Origin: Acidobacteriaceae bacterium
GTDB taxonomy: Bacteria > Acidobacteriota > Terriglobia > Terriglobales > SbA1
Length of the DNA stretch: 13,943 nt
NCBI GenBank assembly: GCA_003136335.1
Contig: PLEA01000419.1
Location: 153 to 14,095, forward strand
Direction of reading: 5' to 3'
Shown here: one piece after another, positions 7,501 to 13,400 of the stretch
Position numbering within the stretch: the first letter of the stretch is position 1
Layout: each line of letters starts with the position of its first letter
Translations under genes and position numbers: made by a program
The notes under the pieces: model-generated
The model's database searches: none
Told to the model about the DNA's origin: nothing
The model's input: the letters and a program-made list of their open reading frames with translations, nothing else

Positions 7501-7551
7501 GTCATTCCGAACCGGGCTGAAAGCCCGGCGAGGGACCTGCTGTTGTTTTTG
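7501..7551 (+). repeat. GTCATTCC repeat, copy 4 with CCGGGCT hairpin
   Basis: GTCATTCCGA at 7501 runs directly into the stem CCGGGCT (7512-7518), loop GAA, AGCCCGG (7522-7528), then GCGAGGGACCTGCTGTTG. It is located between the esterase and ATP-grasp genes. The outer words and the GACCTGCTGTTG tail resemble copy 2 (AACCTGCTGTTGG), but the inner hairpin is different. Confidence 0.7.
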
Positions 7552-7569
7552 GCTCGAACCGCCCATTTC

Positions 7570-8280
7570 CTAAAAATATTTCCCCGCCATCCTCACCCAA
7601 AGCGGCCAATCATGCTCCAAATTATCCCCCCAAACGTCCAGCCAGTGGGGAATCGCCTTCCCATTCAAAATCGCCGAGAACTTCACGTTCTGATCCAGGC
7701 ATATATCCCAGTGCGCCGACCCCAGCACAATCTTCATCTGCCGGTACCGGCTCAAGAACCAGTCATCCGACATATTCGGCAAAAAGTCCGGAGGATTGTT
7801 GAAGTAACAATCATTATCGTAGTACCCATCCAAAAACTTATGAATATCAAACGCCCCGCTCATGCTCACGCAATGCGTCACCACATCCGGATGCTTCAAC
7901 GCAAAATTCACCGCGTGGTATCCGCCAAAACTGCATCCCGTCAGCGCCAGCCGCGGCGTCTGATTCTTCCACCGGATAAACGGCAGCAACTCATGCAGAA
8001 TGTACCGTTCATACTGCAAGTGCCGCATCACGCGCACCCGCGGATGCACGCCCTTGTTGTACCAACTCTCCGTATCTACGGCGTCCGGACAAAACACCTG
8101 CAATTCGCCGCTCTCGATCTTCGGCGCCAGCGTCCCAATCATTCCCCGGTCTTCATATTCGAAAAACCTCCCCATCGACGTAGGAAACACCACGAGCGGC
8201 GTCCCCGCATGCCCAAAAACCAGCGCCTCCATGTCCCGGTGCAGTTCCTGGCTATAAGCCTTGTGATATTCGCGATTCAT
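7570..8280 (-). CDS. Esterase-like alpha/beta hydrolase
   Basis: This is a 236-residue protein of the putative esterase (esterase D/PF00756-like) alpha/beta-hydrolase type. It has the nucleophile elbow GCSFGGYHAV with Ser117, a probable acid Asp192 or Asp196 in GSAHWDICLDQN, and a C-terminal catalytic His223 in NLEHDWPLW. An early LVVFPTSMGRFFEYEDRGM segment forms the oxyanion side. No signal peptide is seen, so it should act in the cytosol. It is the first gene of the minus-strand block that contains three ligase-type enzymes and an aminopeptidase. It could hydrolyse or transfer an acyl group on the same product, but this is context only. The start at ATG 8280 has no good Shine-Dalgarno sequence, and the Met-Asn-Arg-Glu start fits the length of the fold. 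The complement carries a long antisense frame without support. Confidence 0.85.
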   Translation of the reverse strand: MNREYHKAYSQELHRDMEALVFGHAGTPLVVFPTSMGRFFEYEDRGMIGTLAPKIESGELQVFCPDAVDTESWYNKGVHPRVRVMRHLQYERYILHELLPFIRWKNQTPRLALTGCSFGGYHAVNFALKHPDVVTHCVSMSGAFDIHKFLDGYYDNDCYFNNPPDFLPNMSDDWFLSRYRQMKIVLGSAHWDICLDQNVKFSAILNGKAIPHWLDVWGDNLEHDWPLWVRMAGKYF

Positions 8281-8310
8281 CGTGAAGGTAGAAAAAAAGC
8301 GTCCCGTCGT

Positions 8311-8334
8311 AGAGCTGTTGCTTGCAACGTCTCT
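8311..8334. repeat. Imperfect hairpin, AGAGCTGTTGC / GCAACGTCTCT
   Basis: An 11-base arm at 8311-8321 and its imperfect complement at 8324-8334 (two mismatches, two-base loop) sit in the leader of the esterase gene. It may be a repeat relic or a leader hairpin. No T-run follows on either strand. Confidence 0.45.
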
Positions 8335-8430
8335 TCTTGCAGCCGAAATATCTTACCGGATGAAAGGCAGAAAACCCTAGGGAAGCGAGAGTGGTGCAGC
8401 TTGAGCTTCGAGGGTCTGTTACCCGTGGGT

Positions 8431-8511
8431 GTCATCCGGAGCGAAGTCGAAGGGGATCTTGCGCGGGCAACTCTACCGGCTGGCCAGCGCCGCACACCCA
8501 AACGAAATGAC
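8431..8511 (+). repeat. GTCATCC repeat, copy 5, with both ends
   Basis: This copy begins GTCATCCGGAGCGAAGTCGA and ends AAACGAAATGAC, so the outer words GTCAT and ATGAC form a terminal inverted repeat about 81 bases apart. The centre holds a short palindrome GCTGGCCAGC. It lies between the NTF2-like gene and the esterase block and is the most complete copy, showing the probable element limits. Confidence 0.7.
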
Positions 8512-8520
8512 GCCCGCGGA

Positions 8521-8976
8521 CTACTGCGGTCCACCCGGCGCTTTCGACATATGCACCGCAATAATCTGCCAGCCCTCAGCATGCTTCTGAAACACCGTGG
8601 TCATGCGCACGTCCTCCGCCTTCTGCGGAACCTGCATCTCGACGTCCCCCATAAGCACAGCCGTGTCGCCAAAAATCCTCACCGTAGATTCCCTCAACAC
8701 GCATTTCGGCATGTGATTCGCGCTCATTCCGTCCGCGGGAACCACATCGCTCTTGCTGAGCACGCCTCCGCCGAACGATGTCCCCATGAAGTCTTCGGAA
8801 AACATTCTTCGCAATGTGGGCAGATCGGGGACGGACGCTGCGTCAAGCCAGGTTTGTTCCATCTTGCGGAAGTCGTCCTCGCCAATGTTTGCCGTTGACG
8901 CGCGAGCACCCAAACGTCCGAATGCAAGAAGAGAAATACAGATCACCAGAGCGAACGCAGCCCGCCTTGTCCTCAT
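8521..8976 (-). CDS. Secreted NTF2-like (DUF4440/SnoaL-type) protein
   Basis: This is a 151-residue protein with an N-terminal signal peptide (MRTRRAAFALVICISLLAFG, probable cleavage after an Ala-rich ARA/S region near residues 24-27). The mature part has the NTF2-like pattern: a first helix MEQTWLDAASVPDLPTLRRM, FSEDFMGTSFGGGVLSKSD, then beta strands VRIFGDTAVLMGDVEM, RMTTVFQKHAEGWQIIAVHMS. This fold occurs in ketosteroid-isomerase-like enzymes and in many non-catalytic binding proteins, and no specific activity can be assigned. Start ATG 8976 has an excellent AAGGAG seven bases upstream. An in-frame start at 9069 would add 31 residues and bury the signal peptide, so it is rejected. It is divergent from the cyclodeaminase-like gene and separated from the esterase by a repeat, so it is probably its own unit. 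Confidence 0.85.
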   Translation of the reverse strand: MRTRRAAFALVICISLLAFGRLGARASTANIGEDDFRKMEQTWLDAASVPDLPTLRRMFSEDFMGTSFGGGVLSKSDVVPADGMSANHMPKCVLRESTVRIFGDTAVLMGDVEMQVPQKAEDVRMTTVFQKHAEGWQIIAVHMSKAPGGPQ

Positions 8977-9043
8977 AAAACAACTCCTTGTTGATTTTCT
9001 TGAGCGGAGCCCGGAACTTAGAGCAGTAGACACCGTTCTCTGT

Positions 9044-9073
9044 AGAATAGTTCCAGCTGTAAACCGCAATCAA
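9044..9073 (-). promoter_or_regulatory. Candidate sigma-70-like promoter for the NTF2-like gene
   Basis: On the minus strand TTGATT (9068-9073) and TATTCT (9044-9049) are separated by 18 bases, about 70 bases upstream of the start codon. It is a fair but not strong match to -35/-10 consensus and unverified. Confidence 0.35.
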
Positions 9074-9140
9074 TTTTTTCAAGTACGCTGCGCCTGATTC
9101 CCATCCTCCGTGTCCCTTTGTGCCGCTGTGGTTAAATGTT

Positions 9141-9168
9141 TTGCGCTTGCCTAGCAGGGCAATAAAAT
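9141..9168 (+). promoter_or_regulatory. Candidate sigma-70-like promoter for the cyclodeaminase-like gene
   Basis: TTGCGC (9141-9146) and TAAAAT (9163-9168) are spaced by 16 bases. Transcription would begin close to 9175, giving a very short leader before ATG 9189. An inverted repeat, TTGCC-tagcag-GGCAA (9147-9162), fills the spacer and could be an operator. The gene has no visible Shine-Dalgarno sequence, consistent with a very short leader. Confidence 0.4.
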
Positions 9169-9188
9169 AAGTTCGCTTCCGAAACCGA

Positions 9189-10172
9189 ATGTCCGAACCT
9201 CACCTCACCGAAGCCGACGTTCGTCGCCTCCTCGATCCCACGCAGTTGAGCGCTGCGATCGAGTCCGCATTCCGCGATCGCTATCCCTCCGTCCTCATCC
9301 CGCAGCGCACTCAGACGCAACTCCCCCAGGGCATCTTCCTGACCATGTCCTGTTACGACAGAATCTCCAACGTTCTCGGAATGAAGCTTGTGCTGGTTCG
9401 AGAGCAAGCTCGAAATCAAGATCAGCACCGCACGGATGACAGCGCTCGCGAAGGCCGCATCCAAGCCACCTATCTGCTGCTCGATCCGGAAACCGCGCAA
9501 CCCCGCCTCACCATCGCGGCCAACTACCTCACCGACCTGCGCACCGCCGCAACCTCCGCCGTAGCCACAAAATTTCTCGCGCGCCCGGAAGCCTTCGCTC
9601 TCGGCATCTTTGGCACCGGACGCCTCGCCCGCGCGCATCTCGCCGTGCTTCCCCTGGTGCGCAACTTTCAGCGCGTGTTCGTCTGCGGACGCAATCCTGC
9701 TCGCTCTGCTGAATTTGTGCACAAAGTTTCCACGGAATTTCCGAGGTTGACCATCACCGCAGCCGACGCACGCACCTGCGCCGCTCAATCCGACGTGCTC
9801 TGCACGTGCACCTCGGCCTCCGCTCCGCTCTTCGACGGTCGCGACCTGCGTCCCGGAACCCATCTCAATCTAGTCGGAGCCTTCCGGACTGAAAGGCGCG
9901 AAGTCGATACCCACACGATCCAGCGATCGCGCGTCGTGGTCGATACGCATAGCGCTGCCGCGTCCGAAATGGGGGAGCTGTTGATTCCCCTGAAAGAAGG
10001 CGCGATCGCGCCGGATCACGTCGCCGCAGATCTTCACCAATTAGTCAGTGGAAAGAAGCAGGGAAGACGCAGCCCGGAAGAAATTACCGTATTCAAGAGC
10101 GTAGGCTGCGCCCTGGAGGACCTGGTGGCCGCCGAACTCTTGCTCTCGGCGCATCCCGCTCAAAAAGTTTGA
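9189..10172 (+). CDS. Ornithine cyclodeaminase/mu-crystallin family protein
   Basis: This 327-residue cytosolic protein belongs to the NAD(P)-dependent ornithine cyclodeaminase/mu-crystallin family, which includes ornithine and lysine cyclodeaminases, alanine dehydrogenase and imine/ketimine reductases. Visible residues are Arg40 in LIPQRTQ, Lys66 in GMKLV, Arg118 in TDLRTAATSA, the Rossmann motif LGIFGTGRLARAH (138-150), CTCTSASAPLF, Asp240 in RREVD, and the C-terminal TVFKSVGCALEDLVAA. The catalytic set known from ornithine cyclodeaminase is therefore kept. The substrate loop between Lys66 and Arg118 is unusual: residues 71-92 are long, polar and charged where relatives have a short Pro/Gly/Asn stretch. 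Substrate is therefore uncertain. No amino-acid pathway genes are adjacent. ATG 9189 fits the family start (LTEADVRRLL). Confidence 0.9.
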   Translation: MSEPHLTEADVRRLLDPTQLSAAIESAFRDRYPSVLIPQRTQTQLPQGIFLTMSCYDRISNVLGMKLVLVREQARNQDQHRTDDSAREGRIQATYLLLDPETAQPRLTIAANYLTDLRTAATSAVATKFLARPEAFALGIFGTGRLARAHLAVLPLVRNFQRVFVCGRNPARSAEFVHKVSTEFPRLTITAADARTCAAQSDVLCTCTSASAPLFDGRDLRPGTHLNLVGAFRTERREVDTHTIQRSRVVVDTHSAAASEMGELLIPLKEGAIAPDHVAADLHQLVSGKKQGRRSPEEITVFKSVGCALEDLVAAELLLSAHPAQKV

Positions 10173-10315
10173 CTGGACTTTGCGCAGCGCTTTCAGAGCC
10201 TCTGAGTCCAGCCGCGAAGCGGCGAAAGTGCAGCCCTTGGCGTAAGAGGTGGGTAGCCAGTGCAAAATCAACAAGCCCCGGAGGGGCGAAAGAAAAGGCA
10301 CGAGCAGATGAACCT
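10173..10315. repeat. Intergenic repeat region with several inverted repeats
   Basis: The 208-base gap between the cyclodeaminase-like gene and the small membrane peptide gene is mostly repeat-like. CTGGACT (10173-10179) pairs with AGTCCAG (10205-10211). CGCGAAGCGGCG and CCCCGGAGGGGCG follow. The CCCC/GGGG motif echoes the hairpin at 803-816. It may also serve as the 3' end of the cyclodeaminase transcript, but no T-run is present. Confidence 0.5.
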
Positions 10316-10380
10316 TGAGGCAAACTCAAAAACCGCTCTTCACACCCCACGCCGGGACGGCCATCCCCGCCTGCGGAAAA

Positions 10381-10473
10381 CTACCTCTTGTACCAGAAGA
10401 TCGCCAACGCGATCAGGGCGACCGTGATAATCCACAGAATGATGTCTTTGCTGCGGCTTTTTTCCTCGGCCAT
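10381..10473 (-). CDS. 30-residue single-pass membrane peptide
   Basis: A short frame encodes 30 residues with classic tail-in-membrane layout. A charged N-terminus MAEEKSRSKD is followed by a continuous hydrophobic stretch IILWIITVALIALAIFW (about residues 11-27) and a basic end YKR before TAG. Random frames in this GC-rich DNA rarely give such a clean acidic/basic-hydrophobic-basic order. The N-terminal AEEKSRSK and the positive C-terminal residues leave topology open. It lies 63 bases downstream of the LolA-like gene on the same strand. The Shine-Dalgarno sequence is poor, so translation may depend on the upstream gene. I do not recognise a family, and function is unknown. Confidence 0.6.
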   Translation of the reverse strand: MAEEKSRSKDIILWIITVALIALAIFWYKR

Positions 10474-10536
10474 GAAAGGCAGTACAACACATCTGAAATC
10501 CCGGTTCAAGTGCCAATTGAATTCCCCCGCGCCCGT

Positions 10537-11367
10537 CTACGGTTTAGCTGCGGCGTCTGTCCCTGCCCGCTTGTACCCGGTGAACTTCACGATCTCGCGC
10601 ATATGGATCGCCTGCACCTGGAAATGTAGTATGTCGTCCACTCGGGTATACGCCGGGAACCAGTGCCCATCCACCACCTGCCGATAGCTCACAAACATGG
10701 GACGAATATCCATCGGCTGATTCTTTTTCACGTGGACCACATCGGGCACGCTCTTGCCGCACAGTTTCACGATCTGCAAATCATGCGTGTCAACCCACAC
10801 TCGCCCCTGGAAATACCGCTTGCCCTTCTCTTCTTGCTTGGGCTCGACGTGGAATACGTAGGTGTCCAAATCGTCCACGTGTTGCTGCCCGGCATAGGTC
10901 AGGTTGTAGTGCGGCGATTCCTCCGCAGTCAGCATCCACGGCATGAACACACGAATGTCGTCCATGTCTTGCTGGGACAACTGAATCCCCCGCAGAGTGG
11001 ACTGCTCGGCAAAGGTCACGCTCTCCGCGCGCTTCCCCTTATCGTCATACGACACGCTGGCGATCTCGTGAAACTGCCCGTCAACCGCTTTGCCGCTGAG
11101 CGTCTGCACCAGCACGTCTTGCGTGTAGACGTAATGCGTCCGTGCCTCCTTGACCTTCGTTTCCTCCACGGCAACTCTCTGGACCAGTTCCTGCGGCGTC
11201 ATGTTCTTCGGCGGAGTCATATCCAGCACTCCATTCCCCTCGGCGCAGTCGGTCTGCGCCCGTGCGCCCGCAACCAACCCGCACAGCACGGCGATCAGTA
11301 CCTCCGCCGCCACCAGTCCCATTCGTCCGGCGACCTGCTTCTTCGTTTCTTCAGCACGCGTGCCCAT
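10537..11367 (-). CDS. Secreted LolA-like (outer-membrane lipoprotein-sorting-like) protein, function unknown
   Basis: This is a 276-residue exported protein. The N-terminus is basic, followed by a hydrophobic core (about residues 16-35) and an Ala-Arg-Ala/Gln signal-peptidase I site near residue 37. The mature part is beta-rich with patterns seen in LolA/LolB-like or DUF-type periplasmic proteins of Acidobacteria: THYVYTQDVLVQTL, YDDKGKRAESVTF, LTYAGQQHVDDLDTYVFHVEP, RYFQGRVWVDTHDLQIVKLCGK, and DGHWFPAYTRVDD. Such proteins fold as a half-open beta barrel that can hold a lipid or lipoprotein acyl chain, but the assignment rests on pattern and no ligand is known. ATG 11367 has GGAG eight bases upstream. 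A second in-frame Met (residue 16) would still keep the signal core. A 30-residue membrane peptide follows downstream. Confidence 0.7.
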   Translation of the reverse strand: MGTRAEETKKQVAGRMGLVAAEVLIAVLCGLVAGARAQTDCAEGNGVLDMTPPKNMTPQELVQRVAVEETKVKEARTHYVYTQDVLVQTLSGKAVDGQFHEIASVSYDDKGKRAESVTFAEQSTLRGIQLSQQDMDDIRVFMPWMLTAEESPHYNLTYAGQQHVDDLDTYVFHVEPKQEEKGKRYFQGRVWVDTHDLQIVKLCGKSVPDVVHVKKNQPMDIRPMFVSYRQVVDGHWFPAYTRVDDILHFQVQAIHMREIVKFTGYKRAGTDAAAKP

Positions 11368-11504
11368 GCGCTCTACTCCGTCTCTAGCTGGTCAGCGGAA
11401 ACATACACCCCCAAAGCACGCCGCGCAACGCCGGAAACATTCCTCACCGCGAGATGCACAAAACGATTGTCCCCTCCGACGCATCAGACAACTAGCACCA
11501 AACC

Positions 11505-11560
11505 TAAGCAGCAGGCATTAGCAGCAGACATTAGCAGCAGACCATAAGCATCAGACGATA
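11505..11560. repeat. Imperfect 13-14-base tandem repeat
   Basis: Four head-to-tail units occur: TAAGCAGCAGGCAT, TAGCAGCAGACAT, TAGCAGCAGACCA, TAAGCATCAGACGA. Related GCATCAGAC and TAGCACCA words stand just upstream (11481-11500). The array is in the divergent gap (11368-11647) between the LolA-like and outer-membrane genes. It does not encode a peptide of note and could be a slippage array or a set of protein-binding sites. Confidence 0.65.
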
Positions 11561-11647
11561 GAAACGCGTGATTCCGGCAAACAGCCGCTCGCTGTCCGGC
11601 CGTATTCGCGGGAGTGTACACTGCCCACAGGGGAGGGAACGTAATTA

Positions 11648-12364
11648 ATGAAGCGATGCAAGCGGCATCTGGCCCGCACGGTTGTGTTTCTCTTATTCCT
11701 ATTGGCCACGGTCCCCGCCTATTGTCAACGCGGGACCATCGACCTAAACATCGGCGAGACGACCGACAAATTTGACGCATTGGCGCCCGTCAGCGGTGCT
11801 GCCCTCGACCTCAACGGCGAGTTGACCGTGAAAAAGCCCTCCGCCAAGAACGGTGGCCCCAGCATCGTCGCCGGTGGAGAAGTCCGCGTCCCCTCCGACA
11901 ACACCAATCATGCCAAGGAGTTCGCCGTCTTCGGCGGGTTAGCCTTCCCGGTCCGCAGCAATTTCTCCATCGGCATCAACGTCCAGGTCCGCAAGATCGA
12001 TCTCCCGGCCGCCACGGTGGATAACCAGATACTGGTTCGCGACAATCTTGAACTGGTGGAGACGCCGATCGTGATCAAATACAAATTCGGTCCGGCCCAG
12101 CGCGTCTTCATCCATCTACAAGGCGCACCCGAATTCACTCCCCGCTATCGTGCGTCCACGTCAACTCTGATCATCTTGCCTAATCCGAACTTCGATCATG
12201 GCTACAGCCTGCGCGGAAGCCTCGGCTACACCTTTGGCAAGTGGTACGCCCAGGGCACCTACGCAACTCGCTACTTCAAGTTCATCGAGAACCAAGGCAA
12301 TCCCAGCAATCTCTACAACTGGAAGAGCAACATGATCACCGCAGGTGTTGGCCTGGTCTTCTGA
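11648..12364 (+). CDS. Small outer-membrane beta-barrel protein
   Basis: This is a 238-residue protein with a signal peptide (basic MKRCKRHLAR, hydrophobic VVFLLFLLATVPAYC, cleavage before QRGTID). The mature part alternates polar and hydrophobic residues in short strands: SIVAGGEVRVP, EFAVFGGLAFPV, FSIGINVQVRKI, PIVIKYKFG, RVFIHLQGAPEF, YSLRGSLGYTFG, WYAQGTYATRYF. It ends MITAGVGLVF with a terminal Phe, the classic outer-membrane beta-barrel signal for the BAM machinery. About eight to ten strands are plausible. No enzymatic motif is seen, and this family is usually annotated as outer membrane beta-barrel or hypothetical. A strong GGGAGGG lies upstream of ATG 11648. A bidirectional hairpin ends the gene. 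Confidence 0.8.
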   Translation: MKRCKRHLARTVVFLLFLLATVPAYCQRGTIDLNIGETTDKFDALAPVSGAALDLNGELTVKKPSAKNGGPSIVAGGEVRVPSDNTNHAKEFAVFGGLAFPVRSNFSIGINVQVRKIDLPAATVDNQILVRDNLELVETPIVIKYKFGPAQRVFIHLQGAPEFTPRYRASTSTLIILPNPNFDHGYSLRGSLGYTFGKWYAQGTYATRYFKFIENQGNPSNLYNWKSNMITAGVGLVF

Positions 12365-12410
12365 AGAAAGAAGCTCTCAGCTATCGGTCATGTCAGTTGT
12401 AAAACGATAC

Positions 12411-12431
12411 GGCGGAGCCTCCGGCTCCGCC
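12411..12431. terminator. Bidirectional hairpin between convergent genes
   Basis: A perfect nine-base stem GGCGGAGCC-tcc-GGCTCCGCC lies 46 bases after the outer-membrane gene and 73 bases after the convergent ATPase gene. It is followed by ATTTTCGTT on the plus strand, and TCGTTTTAC follows on the minus strand. This fits a rho-independent terminator serving both, though the T-runs are short and it could also be a dispersed repeat. Confidence 0.6.
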
Positions 12432-12504
12432 ATTTTCGTTCCACCTAAATTTCGCAACTCAAATCAGACAGCGACGCATTCGCCGACGACTCCAAGCGTG
12501 AAGC

Positions 12505-13263
12505 TCAACTCCGTTGCCCGCGGCCTTTGCTCTCATCGCTAGCGATGACGCCGTCTTTAATGTGAATGACCCGGTGGGCATACTCCGCGATATCGCCTTC
12601 ATGCGTGACCAGAATGATCGTATTGCCCTCCGCGTGCAGCCGGTCAAACAGCGCCATGATTTCGACGCCGGTTTGTGAATCCAGATTGCCCGTGGGTTCG
12701 TCCGCCAGAATAATCGAAGGCTTGTTCACCAGGGCGCGCGCAATGGCGACGCGCTGCCTTTGACCGCCGGAGAGTTCGTTGGGCTTATGGCTCATGCGGG
12801 ATTCCATGCCCACCGCCGCCAGCGAGCCTTTGGCCCGCTCCATCCGCTCATCGGTAGGAATGCCGGCATAGATCAAAGGCAATTCCACGTTGTGCAACGC
12901 TGTGGCACGCGCCAGCAGGTTGAATGTCTGGAATACGAATCCGATTTCCTTGTTGCGGATGCGTGCCAGTTCGTCGTCATCCAGTTCGCTGACCAGTTGG
13001 CCGTTTAGCCAGTACTTGCCCTGCGAAGGCGTATCCAGGCAGCCAATCAGGTTCATCAGTGTCGACTTGCCCGAACCCGAGGGTCCCATGATGGCGACGT
13101 ATTCATTGCGCTGGATGCGCAGATTCACTCCGCGGAGCGCGTGCACCTGCTGCTCCGACCCCATATCGTAAGTCTTCCAAAGATCTTCCGCCGCGATCAT
13201 GCACGATTCCGGCGGTGCTAGGGTTGCGGTGTTAGGCATACTGATGACTTCTGCGGTTGCCAT
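12505..13263 (-). CDS. MacB/LolD-type ABC transporter ATP-binding protein
   Basis: This 252-residue ATPase of the MacB/LolD/FtsE class powers export across or extraction from the inner membrane. Motifs in order are Walker [10 protein letters not shown] (60-68), Q-loop in FVFQTFNLL (Gln112), signature [15 protein letters not shown] (165-179), Walker [14 protein letters not shown] (184-196) and switch His221 in LVTHE. Residues 1-23 are an unstructured extension. Start ATG 13263 has AGGAG immediately upstream; an in-frame GTG at 13287 has no such support. It lies 137 bases downstream of the MacA-like adaptor gene, so the pair forms a tripartite-efflux operon. No permease gene follows, because the next gene is convergent, so the MacB-type permease must be upstream of the adaptor or elsewhere. 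Substrate is unknown. Confidence 0.93.
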   Translation of the reverse strand: MATAEVISMPNTATLAPPESCMIAAEDLWKTYDMGSEQQVHALRGVNLRIQRNEYVAIMGPSGSGKSTLMNLIGCLDTPSQGKYWLNGQLVSELDDDELARIRNKEIGFVFQTFNLLARATALHNVELPLIYAGIPTDERMERAKGSLAAVGMESRMSHKPNELSGGQRQRVAIARALVNKPSIILADEPTGNLDSQTGVEIMALFDRLHAEGNTIILVTHEGDIAEYAHRVIHIKDGVIASDESKGRGQRS

Positions 13264-13330
13264 TTTTTTCTCCTGGTCCGGTGCCACTGACCTCTCCGAT
13301 CCTTGCGCTCCGTACGTTCTGGGTGCAGGC

Positions 13331-13360
13331 TCCGTTTTCCGAGACTCCGTTTTTCGAGAC
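13331..13360. repeat. Short tandem duplication between adaptor and ATPase genes
   Basis: TCCGTTTTCCGAGAC is followed directly by TCCGTTTTTCGAGAC, a 15-base duplication with one difference. It is noncoding, in the 137-base gap. It has a direct-repeat character only, and nothing shows a regulatory role. Confidence 0.5.
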
Positions 13361-13400
13361 CTCTACGGGCATTTCCTTTGACGTAGCAGCCCGGTTAAGG

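Noticed and set aside
3574..8511. CRISPR-like array made of the five repeats
   Set aside because: Copies are hundreds of bases apart with genes between them, differ internally, and no cas gene is present.
7297..8898. 533-codon open frame on the plus strand
   Set aside because: It is antisense to the esterase, spans the start of the ATP-grasp gene, two repeats and much of the NTF2-like gene. It is rich in Arg, His and Pro with no domain pattern and has no ribosome binding site. It arises from codon use of the real genes.
8977..9069. N-terminal extension of the NTF2-like protein
   Set aside because: It would hide the signal peptide, and the ATG at 8976 has an excellent ribosome binding site.
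9132..9863. 243-codon minus-strand frame opposite the cyclodeaminase-like gene
   Set aside because: Gly/Ala-rich translation without motifs; the plus strand encodes a clear family member with catalytic residues.
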